A DNA stretch of 64,000 nucleotides, from the NCBI GenBank assembly GCA_014281115.1, contig JACONQ010000013.1:2532501-2596500 (forward strand). The letters are read 5' to 3'. Positions 20,946 through 31,789 of this stretch are shown here, in pieces. The notes beneath the pieces are model-generated. The model saw only the letters and a list, made by a program, of their open reading frames with translations, was not told where the DNA came from and searched no databases. The stretch's first letter is position 1; the number at the start of each line of letters is the position of its first letter. The position numbers and the translations under genes were made by a program. Origin of the DNA: Laburnicola sp. R22_1 (taxonomy: Eukaryota > Ascomycota > Dothideomycetes > Pleosporales > Didymosphaeriaceae).

Positions 20946-23059
20946 CTACCTCGTGCACAGCCCCACCTTATGCACAGCCAACACTAAATCTTCCACACTT
21001 TTAGAATCGCTTTACACCACTAATATATACCTAATAGAGACTACTCTAGAGTTATTAAAATTACTAAAGCTTAGAGAGAAGCCTAATTATACTTAGACTA
21101 TAAAAAAGTATAGTGTTAATTAAACATTGCTATTAAAGCGTTACCGCAGAGTTATTAGTAGCTATGCAGAGAAAGTTAATAATATACGCCTTCTTAACTC
21201 TATATAGGAAACTAAGCTTATATATTATATTAATAAGCTCTGTATATAAGGGCTACCACCTATAAGAGAGATAATAAAGAATTTCGCAGTAGAAATAGTA
21301 GAAAAAAAGCTAGAAAAACACTAGATTAATTACTTTATTACGCGGCATTATATTAAGCTTATATCTTAATAGGCATCTAGCATTAATTCTATACGTCATA
21401 GAGCTAACTCTGCCTTTTAATACGCCCTATATTTTAAGCCCCTAGACTAGAAAATAACTTAGTATAATATTAAGGCTCGCAATATCTGTAATATAAATGA
21501 GAAGGGCTTTTTAATTAGGATACTATTAAAAATAAAGCGCGTATTCTCCCGCTATTAATATAATTACAAAGGCGTTAAATAAGTACTCTAGGACAGTAAT
21601 AGAAAGTAGATAACTACGATAGCCTATATTTATGCCGACGGCAGCTATCTTATGCCTATGCTAATTTATTAGACTATTTCTAGTAAGATATAAGACTTAT
21701 AGCTTTAAGATTTTAATCCTATAGAGTACAAAACCTTCTTCGCCTTATTACCTAGTAGATTGACTAATAATAAGCTAGGGATTACATAGCTTAAATAGGT
21801 GTTTAATCGCAAAATAAAAGCAAAGGCAAGATAATTATATTATCTACTTATCCTTAATGGCTATGGCTTATATATATTAATAGAGTTTATTAAGTTTTGC
21901 AATAATAATTAGATTCTTCTAGTTATCTATTCTTTTTACGCTACCTACACCTTACAGCCGCTTAACATCTGCCTTTTTAAGCCTCTAATTAACTATCTAC
22001 TTAAACGAGCTCTTTGAGTTTATATATAGCTGCTAGAGCATCTTTACGATTATAAAAGAGACTTCTTTTGCTTATTCTATAAGGCCTAGTATATAACGTT
22101 TAAGGAAAAGATAATCTTAATAGCTTTTTAAGTTATAGGGATTTTACTATTAGATCTAGAGGCTATACTTAAGAAGTTTAAAATAGAGGAGACTAAGAGG
22201 CCTTTATTAAGCGATAGTACTATTTTCGTACTTAGCGCTTTAGATTAGAGAAAGATTAAGCGATTACTATACTAGGTAGTAGAGGATATCTATAATCAAC
22301 GCTTCTAATAGCTAAGCTAGACGATTTACGTAATGGCTATATAAAAACAGCTTCTCTAGTATAAAAACAAGTAACTTAGAGAGGCCTTTGTTAATAAGAA
22401 GAAGCGCCGTTAATATGGCAGGCCTCTATTACTTAAGGCACTATAGGAGTATAATAGTGGAGCTATATTCTAGTTACTATCTAAAGTTAAGGACGCCCGC
22501 GATTACTAAGCATAAAAGGATGCTAATAAGTAGCTACTATAATAATAGAAGTCTAAGAAGATTAAGTATAGGAAGTAGTAGAAGTAGGAGAAGACTACTA
22601 TACTTAAAGAGAGACAGCGTATAAAAGAGGTGGCTAAAGAAATACGCCTTTAAAAATAGCGTGAGAAGGCTGTGTAGCGCAAAGAAGCTAGAATTACACG
22701 TAAAGCTAAAAAGCAACTCTAATAAAATATATAATTCTCTAAAAAGGGTAATAGACGCTATTAAAAGGCCTTTGCACTACCTTCTTAAGTTACTAAAGAA
22801 ATAGAAAATATTAGTGTAAATATATTATCTATAGTTAATATAGTGCCTATACTCGCTCTTACTATGCGCACCTATAAAGTACGTCTCCTATAGAGGTATC
22901 GCACGTACTTTATCATTACTAATTAATTAAATAGGTTCTTAAAAGCCCTCTACTAAAAAGTCTCGCGATAATAAAATATATATGCGACTCTATAGCTATA
23001 AAAGTTATGGATATAAGCATCTAGAAACCGTGTACTAGGTGGGGCCGTGCACTAGGTAG
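20946..23059 (+). mobile_element. Pogo/Fot1-like transposon H (2114 bp)
   Basis: The TIRs pair CTACCTCGTGCACAGCCCCA (left) with CTACCTAGTGCACGGCCCCA (right, inverted). TGCACAGCC is repeated 17 bp apart. TA flanks lie at 20944-20945 and 23060-23061. It is inserted in the HTH-coding part of G. About 20 bp beyond the right TIR (23062-23081) do not fit the G frame. Confidence 0.85.
21025..22971 (+). pseudogene. Pogo-type transposase of H
   Basis: The start is ATA (from ATG) at 21025. HTH with TIKKYSVN.TLLLKRYR (about 21100); INKLCIQGLPPIREIIKNFA (about 21225-21285); first catalytic block CNINEKGFLIRI (about 21490); second YLLILNGYGLYILIEF, with Asn for Asp (about 21840-21890); third LQPLNICLFKPL (about 21950); then a basic coiled-coil tail, stop at 22969-22971. 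Stops are TAA/TAG throughout. Confidence 0.83.
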
Positions 23060-23081
23060 TAACTCATAGTAGTTAATATTA

Positions 23082-23243
23082 ATATACTAGCATAGACGCC
23101 TTATATAGGCGCGTACACAGCTAGTATAGACTTACTAAAATCTTAACTAATAATAAGAATCTAAGCTCCTATAGTATATACAGCGTCTTACTTAGAGAGG
23201 TCTATCTTCTACGCGTTAGATAATCTAGAACTTTGTATTAATT
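23082..23243 (+). pseudogene. Transposase of G, HTH fragment
   Basis: Reads HRRLI.ARTQLV, then ESKLLQYIQRLT (about 23175-23205) and IIQNFVLI, the second half of the DNA-binding region, matching HQAIQTTRA...QELVQYIEGLT in A2. It ends at the TA where C1 inserted. Stops are TAA/TAG. Confidence 0.72.
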
Positions 23244-23365
23244 AACGTGTTTATAAGCGTGCCGTTAGTATAAGCGAGCTGTTAACCCTACTAACTTTCT
23301 ACACTTAAAAAGCCACGTAGTTTAATAACACATTAAAATTCTATTAATATAATAGCTTTCCTAAA

Positions 23366-25015
23366 TTAAGCAGTATCTATAGAAGCCTTCTTGCACGTAC
23401 GTGAGTTGTGCCCAGGCTCCCTGCAGCGCGTGCAGCGCGCTGAAGCCTGCCGGCTCGCACCTGATCGCGCCTGGCTATACCGCGTTTCTCCCTCTAGTTG
23501 CTACTCAACAGCCTTCTAAGCAATAATATCCTCTCCCTCTGCCTTTAATAGAGTGCCTCGCTTCTAGATCCGCTTCTTTTTACGCTATTTATACGTTATA
23601 GCTGCCTTATTTGCTCTTTATAGACTAGCTATCTTATCGCGCATAATTACTATTAAATACGCTATTCTCTTAGCCCCTCTTATAAGCTAATTAAGCAACT
23701 AGATAACTAATATAGGAGAGGATCCTTAATGCCTTTAGATCCGCTCACGAACTAGAGTTAACTAAGCGCCTAGCTTACGCGCGTTGCTTAGTGTTATAGA
23801 CTCCTATAGGGTCTCTAGTAGGGCTGCTGGCGACGGCGTACGAAGCTTCATATTAAGCTTTAATATTACCGCCTCTAGATTGTGTAGGACTAGCCTAGCG
23901 CCTTAAAAGCTTGCGCAGATATTCTTCTTTGTAATTAACTAGTCGTAGGCGGCACGAAAGGCTAGTAGGAACTTAAGCTTAGTGATATGGTTAATGTGGT
24001 CGCGTATTAGGCCCTTAACCTGGCGCCTGTACGCCCACTTTAACAGCGAGAAATAGCCAACGTTAAGCGGCTGCAAAAGGTGTAACAAATGTGGCGGCAT
24101 ATAGAGAGTGTAGATCTTGTTCTTCTTACAGATCTCCTAGAATTTAAGCGAGTTATAACTCTTATAGCTGTTAAGTATTAGTAGCTAACGCGCGCCTACT
24201 CTACGCTCTACTGTATGCTTAATAAAATGCCGTAGCCAGGCAACACTAAGCTTGTTCGTAGTCTAGCCATTGTCGCTAAGACTAATAGCCTAGTTACCTA
24301 GTATATCGTCGCCCTTGTACTAGGCAGAGAGGTGGTACTGGCCAGCAAAGATAATAAAGGGCGGGATTGCCTACCTAGCAGCGTTAATTCTGTGGATTGC
24401 TGTTACCCGCTCACGATTGCCTAGCTAGATTGCTTTTGGCCGGCCACGCCTCTCTAAGCTAGTAACAACTAGCTGGGAGGATATTTTACCCATTAGAAAG
24501 CCAGTCTTGTCGAAGTTAAAGGTATCCTTATTGCAGATACTGTAGGTGGCCTTTGTACGTGCTACTAGCTTAAACTAGGCCTATATAACTATCAGGTCCT
24601 TATAGAGGGCTCGCTGTCGATTATAGGGTCGATTAAATCGCGTTGTAAGGCTGTCTGTTCGCTTGACAAAGTTCCTAGGCTACTACTAGCCAACGTGGCC
24701 TGCGCTGTGCTCAGTGAGCAGCTTATTCGCCATATCTCGTACAGCACCTAGAGTGGGCGCAAAGCCTCGCGAATCTAGGTTAAGTATTTGCTCAACAATC
24801 ACCTCCTCTTCTAGCTTGGTAAGCTTCTTTAATTTGGGCTAGTAATCGCGTCGCGCAGCCATTTCGGCGCGTCGGTTGCGCAGCGTTAATCGAGGGACGT
24901 TAAACATTAAGGCAGCGCGATTTTTACTCTAAATCTAATTTTTATTAATAGCTAAGATAGCAAGGAAGATATCTCCTTTATTATAGGGCAATTAAGTTAT
25001 AGTTAGTTAAGGCAT
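23366..25015 (-). pseudogene. Pogo-type transposase of C1 with C-terminal CCHC zinc knuckle
   Basis: 550 codons in one frame from the ATG at 25015 (MPQLTIT) to the TAA at 23366. CENP-B-type HTH: LEEEVIVEQILNLDSRG (about 24770-24820), then NFVKRTDSLTTRFNRP (about 24630-24675). First catalytic block DTFNFDKTGFLMG (about 24500-24540); second LLILNSYKSH, Asn for Asp (about 24165-24195); third LLQPLNVGYFSLLK, Asn for Asp (about 24040-24080). Near the C-terminus CTRCREPGHNSRTC (about 23390-23440) is an intact CCHC knuckle. Stops are TAA/TAG. Same frame and length as C2 and C3. Confidence 0.88.
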
Positions 25016-25074
25016 TGTAGTTTGCTTATCGCGCGTTACGAAAAGTTGGTGGGGTTAACAGCTCGCTTATACTA

Positions 25075-27188
25075 CTGTGTCCGTGCACTCAACGCCCGAA
25101 TTCAGTCAACGCCCCGCTGAACGCAAACCACCCCAAATTTCAACACGCCATAACGCCACCAATATGAGCTCAATTGAGGCTGCAATTAAAGAAATAGAAT
25201 CGCTAAGGTTAGAAGAATCTTTCTCTTATACTAAGATCGCTAGCAAGCATGGCGTTGATCGAAGTACGCTGTCGCGAAGGCACCAAGCGATTCAAACAAC
25301 GCGTGCAACTGCGGGGTTTAACCGACGGAAACTCAGTCCCCAACAAGAGCAGGAGCTTGTACAATACATTGAAGGGCTTACAGCGCGTTACTTGCCACCC
25401 ACAAAAGAGATAATACGAAATTTCGCGTTAACAATAGCCAAGGAGCTAGTGAGCGAGAGCTGGGTTACTCGCTTCATTAACCGACACAACATCCATCTAA
25501 TCTCTCGATAGGCAGCTGGTATGGACAGCAATCGCCACCAAGCCAACTCAGGGGATAAATACAGCCTGTATTTTAATCTCCTAGGTGCCAAAATCAAGGA
25601 ATATAACATCAAGCCTCGTTACACGTATAATATGGATAAAAAAGGCTTCTTAATTAGTATTACTAGCCAATCAAAACAAGTGTTCAGCAGACAAATGTGG
25701 GAGAATAAGGAGGTTATAGCATCTCTCCAAGATGGCTCTCGTGAATAGATTACCCTCCTAGCGTGTGTTTGCGCTAATAGATCAGCCTTGCCGCCAAGCC
25801 TCATCTATTAGGCTACTAATAAGGCTATACAATCAAGCTAGGTAGAGGATATTAAGGCAGGAGAGCACTTAGTACACATTTCCTCGTCGCCTTTAGGCTA
25901 GACAAACAACAATATCGGCCTTGCCTGGCTTAAACAGGTATTTGATCGCTACACCAAGGCAAAAGCTCAACAGTCTTACTGGTTACTCATCCTTAATGGC
26001 CATAGATCTCACGTTACTATGGATTTTATCGACTATTGCGACCGTAACAGGATACTCCTAGCCATCTTCCCCCCTTATTTAACCCACACGCTTCAGCCAC
26101 TTAATGTGGTTCTATTTAAGCCTCTATCAACTACGTACTTAAAGGAGCTATCAGATCACCTCCACCAGAGCCAGGGACTCCTCCCTATTAAGAAAGGGGA
26201 CTTCTTCCCTCTATTCTAAGAGGCCTAGACAAGCTCTTTTAAGGAGAAGACGATACTTAAGTCTTTTAAAGCAACAGGCATATTACCATTTAACCCAGAG
26301 ATTATACTCAAAAGGTTCACCAACACTACCCTAGATGAGCAGGAATCGCGAGAGAGCTCTACGTTAGTACTTAGCGGATCTAACTAGCGTAAACTAGACC
26401 GCCTTGTACGATCCGCAGTAAAAGATCAGAGTAGTAAGGACGCGCAGAAGCTTAGCCGCTCACTCCACCACATCTCAGTTCAAAATGAGTTACTTCACCA
26501 TAAGATTGCTAGGTTAAGAGAGGCTCTTACTACGAAAAAGAAGCACAAGAAAAAGAGAAAACCTCTAGATCTGCAACAACGTCAAGAGTACTATAGGGGG
26601 GGCGGTTTTCTAGTCACTAAGGAAGGTTAGGGAGGCTCGCGTACGTCAGTCTGTAAAGGAACAAGAGGAGAAGGAGCAGAAGCTTCAAAAAGCTAAGAAG
26701 GCTGAGTTGAAGAAGGCAGCTAAGCTATGCAAGGAGAAAATTACAGAGGAGAAGCGTATAGCAAGGAAGGCAGCCAAGGTAGCCAAGGAGAAGGAGAAGG
26801 CTAAGAAGGCAGCAGAGCGTGCTCACCAGAGAGAAGCTCACAACAATACAAAAGCTCTATAATCTACCCAAAAGGGTAAGAAAAAGGCCTTGCAGCTATC
26901 TATATAGAGCAACAAGCGTTAGAAACGCGTAGTTAATACTATAACTACTCAGGAGGCTTTAGGTGCCGCATCAGCAGCTCCACCTAAGACCACGCGGCAT
27001 AGCCGCAACGTTAAGCTTCCAAGTAAATATAAGTAGCACAGGTGAATCGCAAGCATTAAAATAGTACTCTACTACAAAATCTCGTAATAATAGCGATTTT
27101 GTGTGGCTCTGCAGCCTTATTTTAGTTAAGCTGCTATGGTGTTCAGCGGGGCGTTGACTGAATCCGGGCGTTAAGTGCACGGACATAG
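25075..27188 (+). mobile_element. Pogo/Fot1-like transposon A2 (2114 bp), fairly well preserved
   Basis: TIRs of about 48 bp: CTGTGTCCGTGCACTCAACG at the left and CTATGTCCGTGCACTTAACG at the right (inverted), with TCAACGCCC repeated 17 bp apart. TA duplications are at 25073-25074 and 27189-27190. It is inserted in the right TIR of C1. Much of the sequence keeps CpA sites, so this copy is young compared with its neighbours. Confidence 0.93.
25164..27087 (+). pseudogene. Pogo-type transposase of A2, best-preserved copy of its lineage
   Basis: Start: ATG at 25164 (MSSIEAAIKEIESLRLEE), the point shared with the other copies. HTH with GVDRSTLSRRHQAIQTT (about 25250-25300), QELVQYIEGL and PPTKEIIRNFALTIAKEL. 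The first stop is at 25509. Catalytic blocks: YNMDKKGFLISI (about 25630); LLILNGHRSHVTMDFIDY, Asn for Asp (about 25985-26035); LQPLNVVLFKPL (about 26090-26130). A one-base insertion in a G run near 26595-26601 shifts the frame before the Lys/Ala/Glu-rich tail. About ten in-frame stops. Inactive, but the best guide for reading A1, B, D, F, G, H, J, L and O. Confidence 0.87.
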
Positions 27189-27213
27189 TAACGGCACGCT
27201 TGTAAACACGTTA

Positions 27214-29064
27214 ACGTGTTTACAAGCGAGCCGCGCGTACAAGTAAGCCGCGCGCCCCACCAAGTCTCTCAGCCTTTTGCAGGCTGTATATCAACAACGC
27301 ATCAAAATTCTATTAATATAATAGCTATCCTAAATTAAGCAGTATCTATAGAAGCTTTCTTGCACGTACGTGAGTTGTGCCCAGGCTCCCTGCAGCGCGT
27401 GCAGCGCGCTGAAGCCTGCCGGCTCGCACCTGACCGCGCCTGGCTATACCGCGTTTCTCCCTCTAGTTGCTGCTCAATAGCCTTCTAAGCAATAATATCC
27501 TCTCCCTCTGCCTTTAATAGGGTGCCTCGCTTCTAGATCCGCTTCTTTTTACGCTGTTTACGCGTTATAGCTGCCTTATTTGCCCTCTATAAACTAGCTA
27601 TCTTATCGCGCATAAGCACCATCGAATGCGCCATTCTCTTAGCCCCTCTTATAAGCCAATTAAGCGACTAGATAACTAATATAGGAGAGGATCCTTAATG
27701 CCTTTAGATCCGCTCACAAACTAGAGTTAACTAAGCGCCTAGCTCGCGCGCGTTGCTTGGTGTTGCAGACTCCTATAGGGCCTCTAGTAGGGCTGCTAGC
27801 GACAGCGTACGAAGCTTCACATCAAGCTTTAATATCACCGCCTCTAGATCGTGTAGGACTAGCCTAGCGCCTCAAAAGCTTGCGCAGATATTCTCCTTTA
27901 TAATTAACTAGTTGTAGGCGGCGCGGAAGGCTGGTAGGAACTCAAGCTTAGTAATATAGTTGATGTGGTCGCGTATCAGGCCCTCGACCTGGCGCCCGTA
28001 CGCCCGCTTCAACAGCGAGAAACAGCCAACATCAAGCGGCTGCAGAAGGTGTGACAAATATGGCAGCATACAGAGAGTGTAGATCTTATTCTCCTTGCAG
28101 ATCTCCTAGAATTCAAGCAAGTTATAACTCTTATAGCCATTAAGTATTAGTAGCTAACATGCGCCCACTCTACGCTCTACTGTATGCTTAATAAAATGCC
28201 GTAGCCAGGCAACACCAAGCTCGTTCGTAGTCCAGCCATTGTCGCTAAGACCAATAGCCCAGTCACCTGGTATATCGTCGCCCTCGTACCAGGCAGAGAG
28301 GTGGTACTGGCCAGCGAAGATGATAAAGGGCGGGATTGCCCACCCAGTAGCGTTGATTCCATAGATCGCCGTCACCCACTCACAATTGCCTAGCTAGATC
28401 GCTTTTGGCCAGCCACGCCTCTCTAAGCCAGTAACAACTAGCTAGGAGGATATTTTACCCATTAGAAAGCCAGTCTTATCGAAGTTAAAGGTATCCTCGT
28501 CGCAGATACCGTAGGTGGCCTTTATACGTGCTACTAGCTCAAACTAGGCCTATATAACCGTTAGGTCCTCGCAGAGGGCTCGCTGTCAATCGTAGAGTCG
28601 ATTAAATCGCGTTGTGAGGCTGTCTGTTCGCTTAACAAAGTTCCTAGGCCACTGCTAGCCAACGTGGCCTGCGCTGCGCTCAGTGAGCAGCTTATTCGCC
28701 ATATCTCGTACAGCACCTAGAGTGGGCGCAAAGCCTCGCGAATCTAGGTCAAGTATATGCTCAACAATCACCTCCTCTTCAAGCTTGGTAAGCTTCTTTA
28801 ATTTGGGCTCAGAGTCGCGTCGCGCAGCGATTCCTGCGCGTCGGCCGCGAAGTGTTGTTTCAGGGACGCAAAACGTTGCGGCAGCGCGTTTTATACTTCG
28901 TATTTAACTAAAATTAATAGCTAAAAGAGCTAGGTAGATATTTGCTTCTTTATAGCGCAATTAAGCAGACAATAGTTAAGCCATTGTAGTTTGTATAAGA
29001 CGCGTTGTAGAAAGTTAGTGGGGCGCGCGGCTCACTTGTACGCGCGGCTCGCTTATAAACACGT
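27214..29064 (-). mobile_element. Pogo-type transposon C2 (CCHC lineage), 1851 bp, youngest of the C copies
   Basis: TIRs start ACGTGTTTACAAGCGAGCCG at the left and match the right end. TA duplications are at 27212-27213 (shared with C1) and 29065-29066. It has the same length as C1 and C3 and far fewer RIP changes; for example 28154-28375 stays fully open. Confidence 0.93.
27335..28984 (-). pseudogene. Pogo-type transposase of C2 (least mutated C copy)
   Basis: ATG at 28984 to TAA at 27335, 550 codons. An open segment covers MTAIYGINATGWAIPPFIIF and the following core up to TVERRVGAC (28154-28375), including GWTTNELGVAW. Where C1 and C3 have Q-type stops, this copy keeps several TGG/CAG codons. 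The second catalytic block reads LLILNGYKSH (Asn for Asp, about 28120-28150), the third LLQPLDVGCFSLLK with Asp kept (about 28010-28050). C-terminal knuckle CTRCREPGHNSRTC (about 27365-27410). A few TAA/TAG stops remain, so it is a pseudogene. Confidence 0.87.
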
Positions 29065-29066
29065 TA

Positions 29067-29458
29067 TAACTAAAAAGAATATCTCTATATAATAGATTAC
29101 TATAATCGCTTTATTAGGCGCTACTACGACTTTTTAGTCTTATAATAGACGACTAGACTTAATAGTAATTCCTATAAAGCTAATTTAGAGGCAAAATATA
29201 AGCTTTACTTTAAGCTTCTATATAAGAAAATTACGAAGTATAGCGTAGAGCCTTAGTATACGTATAATATAGATAAGAAAGGCTTCCTACTTAGTATTAC
29301 TAGTAGGTTAAAAAGAATCTTTAATAGGTCTCTATATAAGAATCGCTAAGTAAGGTAATTTATCTAGAATAGTAGCCATAAGTAGATCTCGCTTATCGCA
29401 TATATATGCGCCGACAGATTTATTATCAATCTATTACTAATTTATTACTATGTTTTAT
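29067..29458 (+). pseudogene. Transposase of G, first catalytic block fragment
   Basis: Reads YYNRFIRRYYDF, KYKLYFKLLYKKITKYSVEP, YTYNIDKKGFLLSITSR (first catalytic Asp) and IAYICADRFIINLLLIYYYV, the stretch after the HTH in A2. It runs to the TA at 29459-29460 where pogo L inserted, and resumes at 38538. Stops are TAA/TAG. Confidence 0.8.
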
Positions 29459-29540
29459 TACTTAATAATTAGTCCTACCTAATAATTAATTTAGTAGAGC
29501 CTGTGCGTATAACTTTTAAAGCTATACAACGTAATATAAA

Positions 29541-31292
29541 TTATATACAGGCTAGATTTTTTAGTAGAGAGCTTTTAAGGGACATAGGAGACAATCGCGA
29601 TACTTTATTAGGTGCGATAACGCTTAGAGAGCTGTAAAGAGCGACCCCGGCGTGTACGCGCTAGTGTAGACGCCATATCTACAATAGATAAAAAGTTATA
29701 CTCTATATCCTTCTTATTAATTAAAGGAGGTGTAATAGCCTTCTTCTTACTCTTATACATTACCTTAGGGGTGTTTTAGAGTAGGAGAGGAGCTTCTTAG
29801 ATGCCTTTAGAGGCCTTACTTTTAGTGCCCAAAGCACCTAGGTTAACGCTAGGGTCCTAGGCGCGCTCCTCCTTTTATATAGCCTTTATACGCCTCCGCT
29901 TCTTCTAAATAGTCTTTCTCTACTTTTTCTCTTACTTTTTAGCCTTTGCCTTCTAATCTTTTTATACCTAGCATTAGCGAGCTTCCTTAACCTTTATAGA
30001 AGACTAAAATATAGCGCTATTAGCGTAATTTGTAGGTAGTTTAAGTAGTAGAGGCTTTCCTTATATAGAACGCTTCTTCTAGGCTAGCGCTTCTTATAAA
30101 CGCTTATTTTTATGGTTTAAGAGGGCGTTATGCACTAAAATTAAGTGCATAGTGTAGAAGAGCTGTTAAGACCCCTTAGTATAAGTATTAGCAATAATCT
30201 AGCATAAGAGTCTCTTAATTTTACGCTAATCTAAAGCGCTAAGTATAGAAGAGCTACTATTACTTAAGAATAACCGCTTTAGGTCTATATTATTAAAGTG
30301 CTAAAGGATTACTTAGCAGTTAAAAGGCACTAGGCTAGTAGCCTTAAAGGCGCTGCAGATTGTATTTTCTTAAAAGAAGCACTGCTAGGCCCTCTTAAAT
30401 ATAGCAAAGAAGTCGCGCTTTATAACTCTTAAAGGGCCCTAGCACTTATCTAAATACTTAGTAAGTTTAGTAGGATAGGCAGTACTAAGAGGCTTAAATA
30501 GCGCGACGTCGAGCGGCTAGAGCGTATAGGTTAAATAAGGTAGATAAATAGCTAGAAAGATTTTATTTTAATTATAGTAGTTAATAAATGCTATTATAAT
30601 ATAAGATCTATAGCTGTTAAGGAGTAGTAAATAATAATTATAGCGCGCCTTTGCCTTAGTCTTCTTATTAAACACCTATTTAACCTATACTAGGCCTAAA
30701 TTATTATTTGTCTATCCACTTAGTAATATTGCAAAGAGACCTTTATATAAGAAATCGTTAAAATCTTATAATTAGGTATTTTATATATTGTTTAACTATG
30801 CTTAATAAATTAAGTAAGGCGTAAGAGAGCTTTTATTAGCATAAATATATGCTAGCGTCGTAATCTACTCGCAATTACCATTCTAGAGTATTTGTTTAAT
30901 GCCGCCGCTCTTATAGCGCTATTAAAAAAAAGACACGCTTTATTTTTAATAGCACCCTAATTAGAAAACTCTTCTTATTTATATTGTATATGTGGCGCTT
31001 ATTAATATTATACTGCTTAATCTTTTTATATAGGAGCTTAAAATATAGAGCGTACTTAAAGGCAGAGTTAGCGCGTTTATATAAGGCGTCTATACTAGAG
31101 GTCTAGTGCGAAAGTAGGTCGACTTTATAGCGTCGTATAAATTAGTCAACCTAGTTTTTGCCAGCAGGCTTTCTAGCTATTTCTAATGCGAAATTTCGTA
31201 TTATCTCTTTTATAGGGAGTAATCCTCGTTTATAAAGACTATTAATATATTATAGAAGCTTAGTTTTCTATTAAGAGTTAAGAAGGCGCTAG
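29541..31292 (-). pseudogene. Transposase of L, main part
   Basis: From the HTH end (INSLYKRGLLPIKEIIRNFA, about 31190-31250) through FIRRYKVDLLSH (about 31120), YNIDKKSFLIRV (about 30985), the second block (SYIIIAFINYY side, about 30580-30610) and the third block (L.PLDVALFKPL, about 30500) to a Lys/Arg-rich tail ending RTRRGRSLQLSKRYR. Stop near 29541. Stops in frame are TAA/TAG. Confidence 0.8.
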
Positions 31293-31297
31293 CTATT

Positions 31298-31741
31298 TAT
31301 TAATAGGATAGACGAAGCAACTTAGCGTAAACCACTTGGTTACGCTAAGGTGCAGAGAACCACTTAGCATGCAGTTAGTGGCGGGGTAGAAGCGACTTAG
31401 TAGTTACGTAACCAACATCCCGCCAAGAATAAACATCCTAGGGAGAATAAGATAGTTTGGGATAGACGTAGTCTATGGGGATTACGGAATAGCGAAGATT
31501 AGGACTATATAGATCTGAGGGATCTCCTTAGTTTTAAATCTTTGTAGTTAATTCTCTTATAGTACTATCTTCTATATAGATTAGTGCTAGTTATTCTATC
31601 TTGTTTAGAATTAGAAGAGCCTTACATAAGACTATTAATATCTTACTTAATTTCTCCTAAAGCCTCTAACGCAGACACCTCTAAGTTTACCTCATCTCCC
31701 CTAACTCGGATTAGGATAAGGTACGTGACCCCGTGTTAACA
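31298..31741 (+). repeat. Gypsy M 5' LTR (444 bp)
   Basis: Starts TATTAATAGGATAG (from TGTTAATAGGA..) and ends CGTGTTAACA. It matches 37813-38292 apart from RIP-type changes and a 36-bp length difference. The sequence immediately after it (CTTTGACTACC) shows no TGG-type tRNA primer site. Confidence 0.9.
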
Positions 31742-31789
31742 CTTTGACTACCTAATAGATTTTAAGAAAATAGTTAACATACTATAACA

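Larger units (their letters stand above)
23245..27211 (-). mobile_element. Pogo-type transposon C1 (CCHC lineage; 1851 bp without A2)
   Basis: TIRs start ACGTGTTTATAAGCGTGCCG and carry TACAAGCG(T/A)GCCG-type motifs 17 bp apart. TA duplications are at 23243-23244 and 27212-27213, the latter shared with C2. Pogo A2 sits inside the right TIR, leaving 21 bp of C1 at 27191-27211. Without A2 the length is 1851 bp, exactly that of C2 and C3. Confidence 0.92.

Noticed and set aside
25077..25163. Upstream ATG-like start for the A2 transposase
   Set aside because: This part is TIR sequence; all sister copies begin at the codon equivalent to 25164.
18379..27188. Identical length (2114 bp) of A2, D and H as evidence of one family
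   Set aside because: The TIRs and proteins differ clearly, and A2 carries an indel; equal length is probably a coincidence within a family of fairly constant size.
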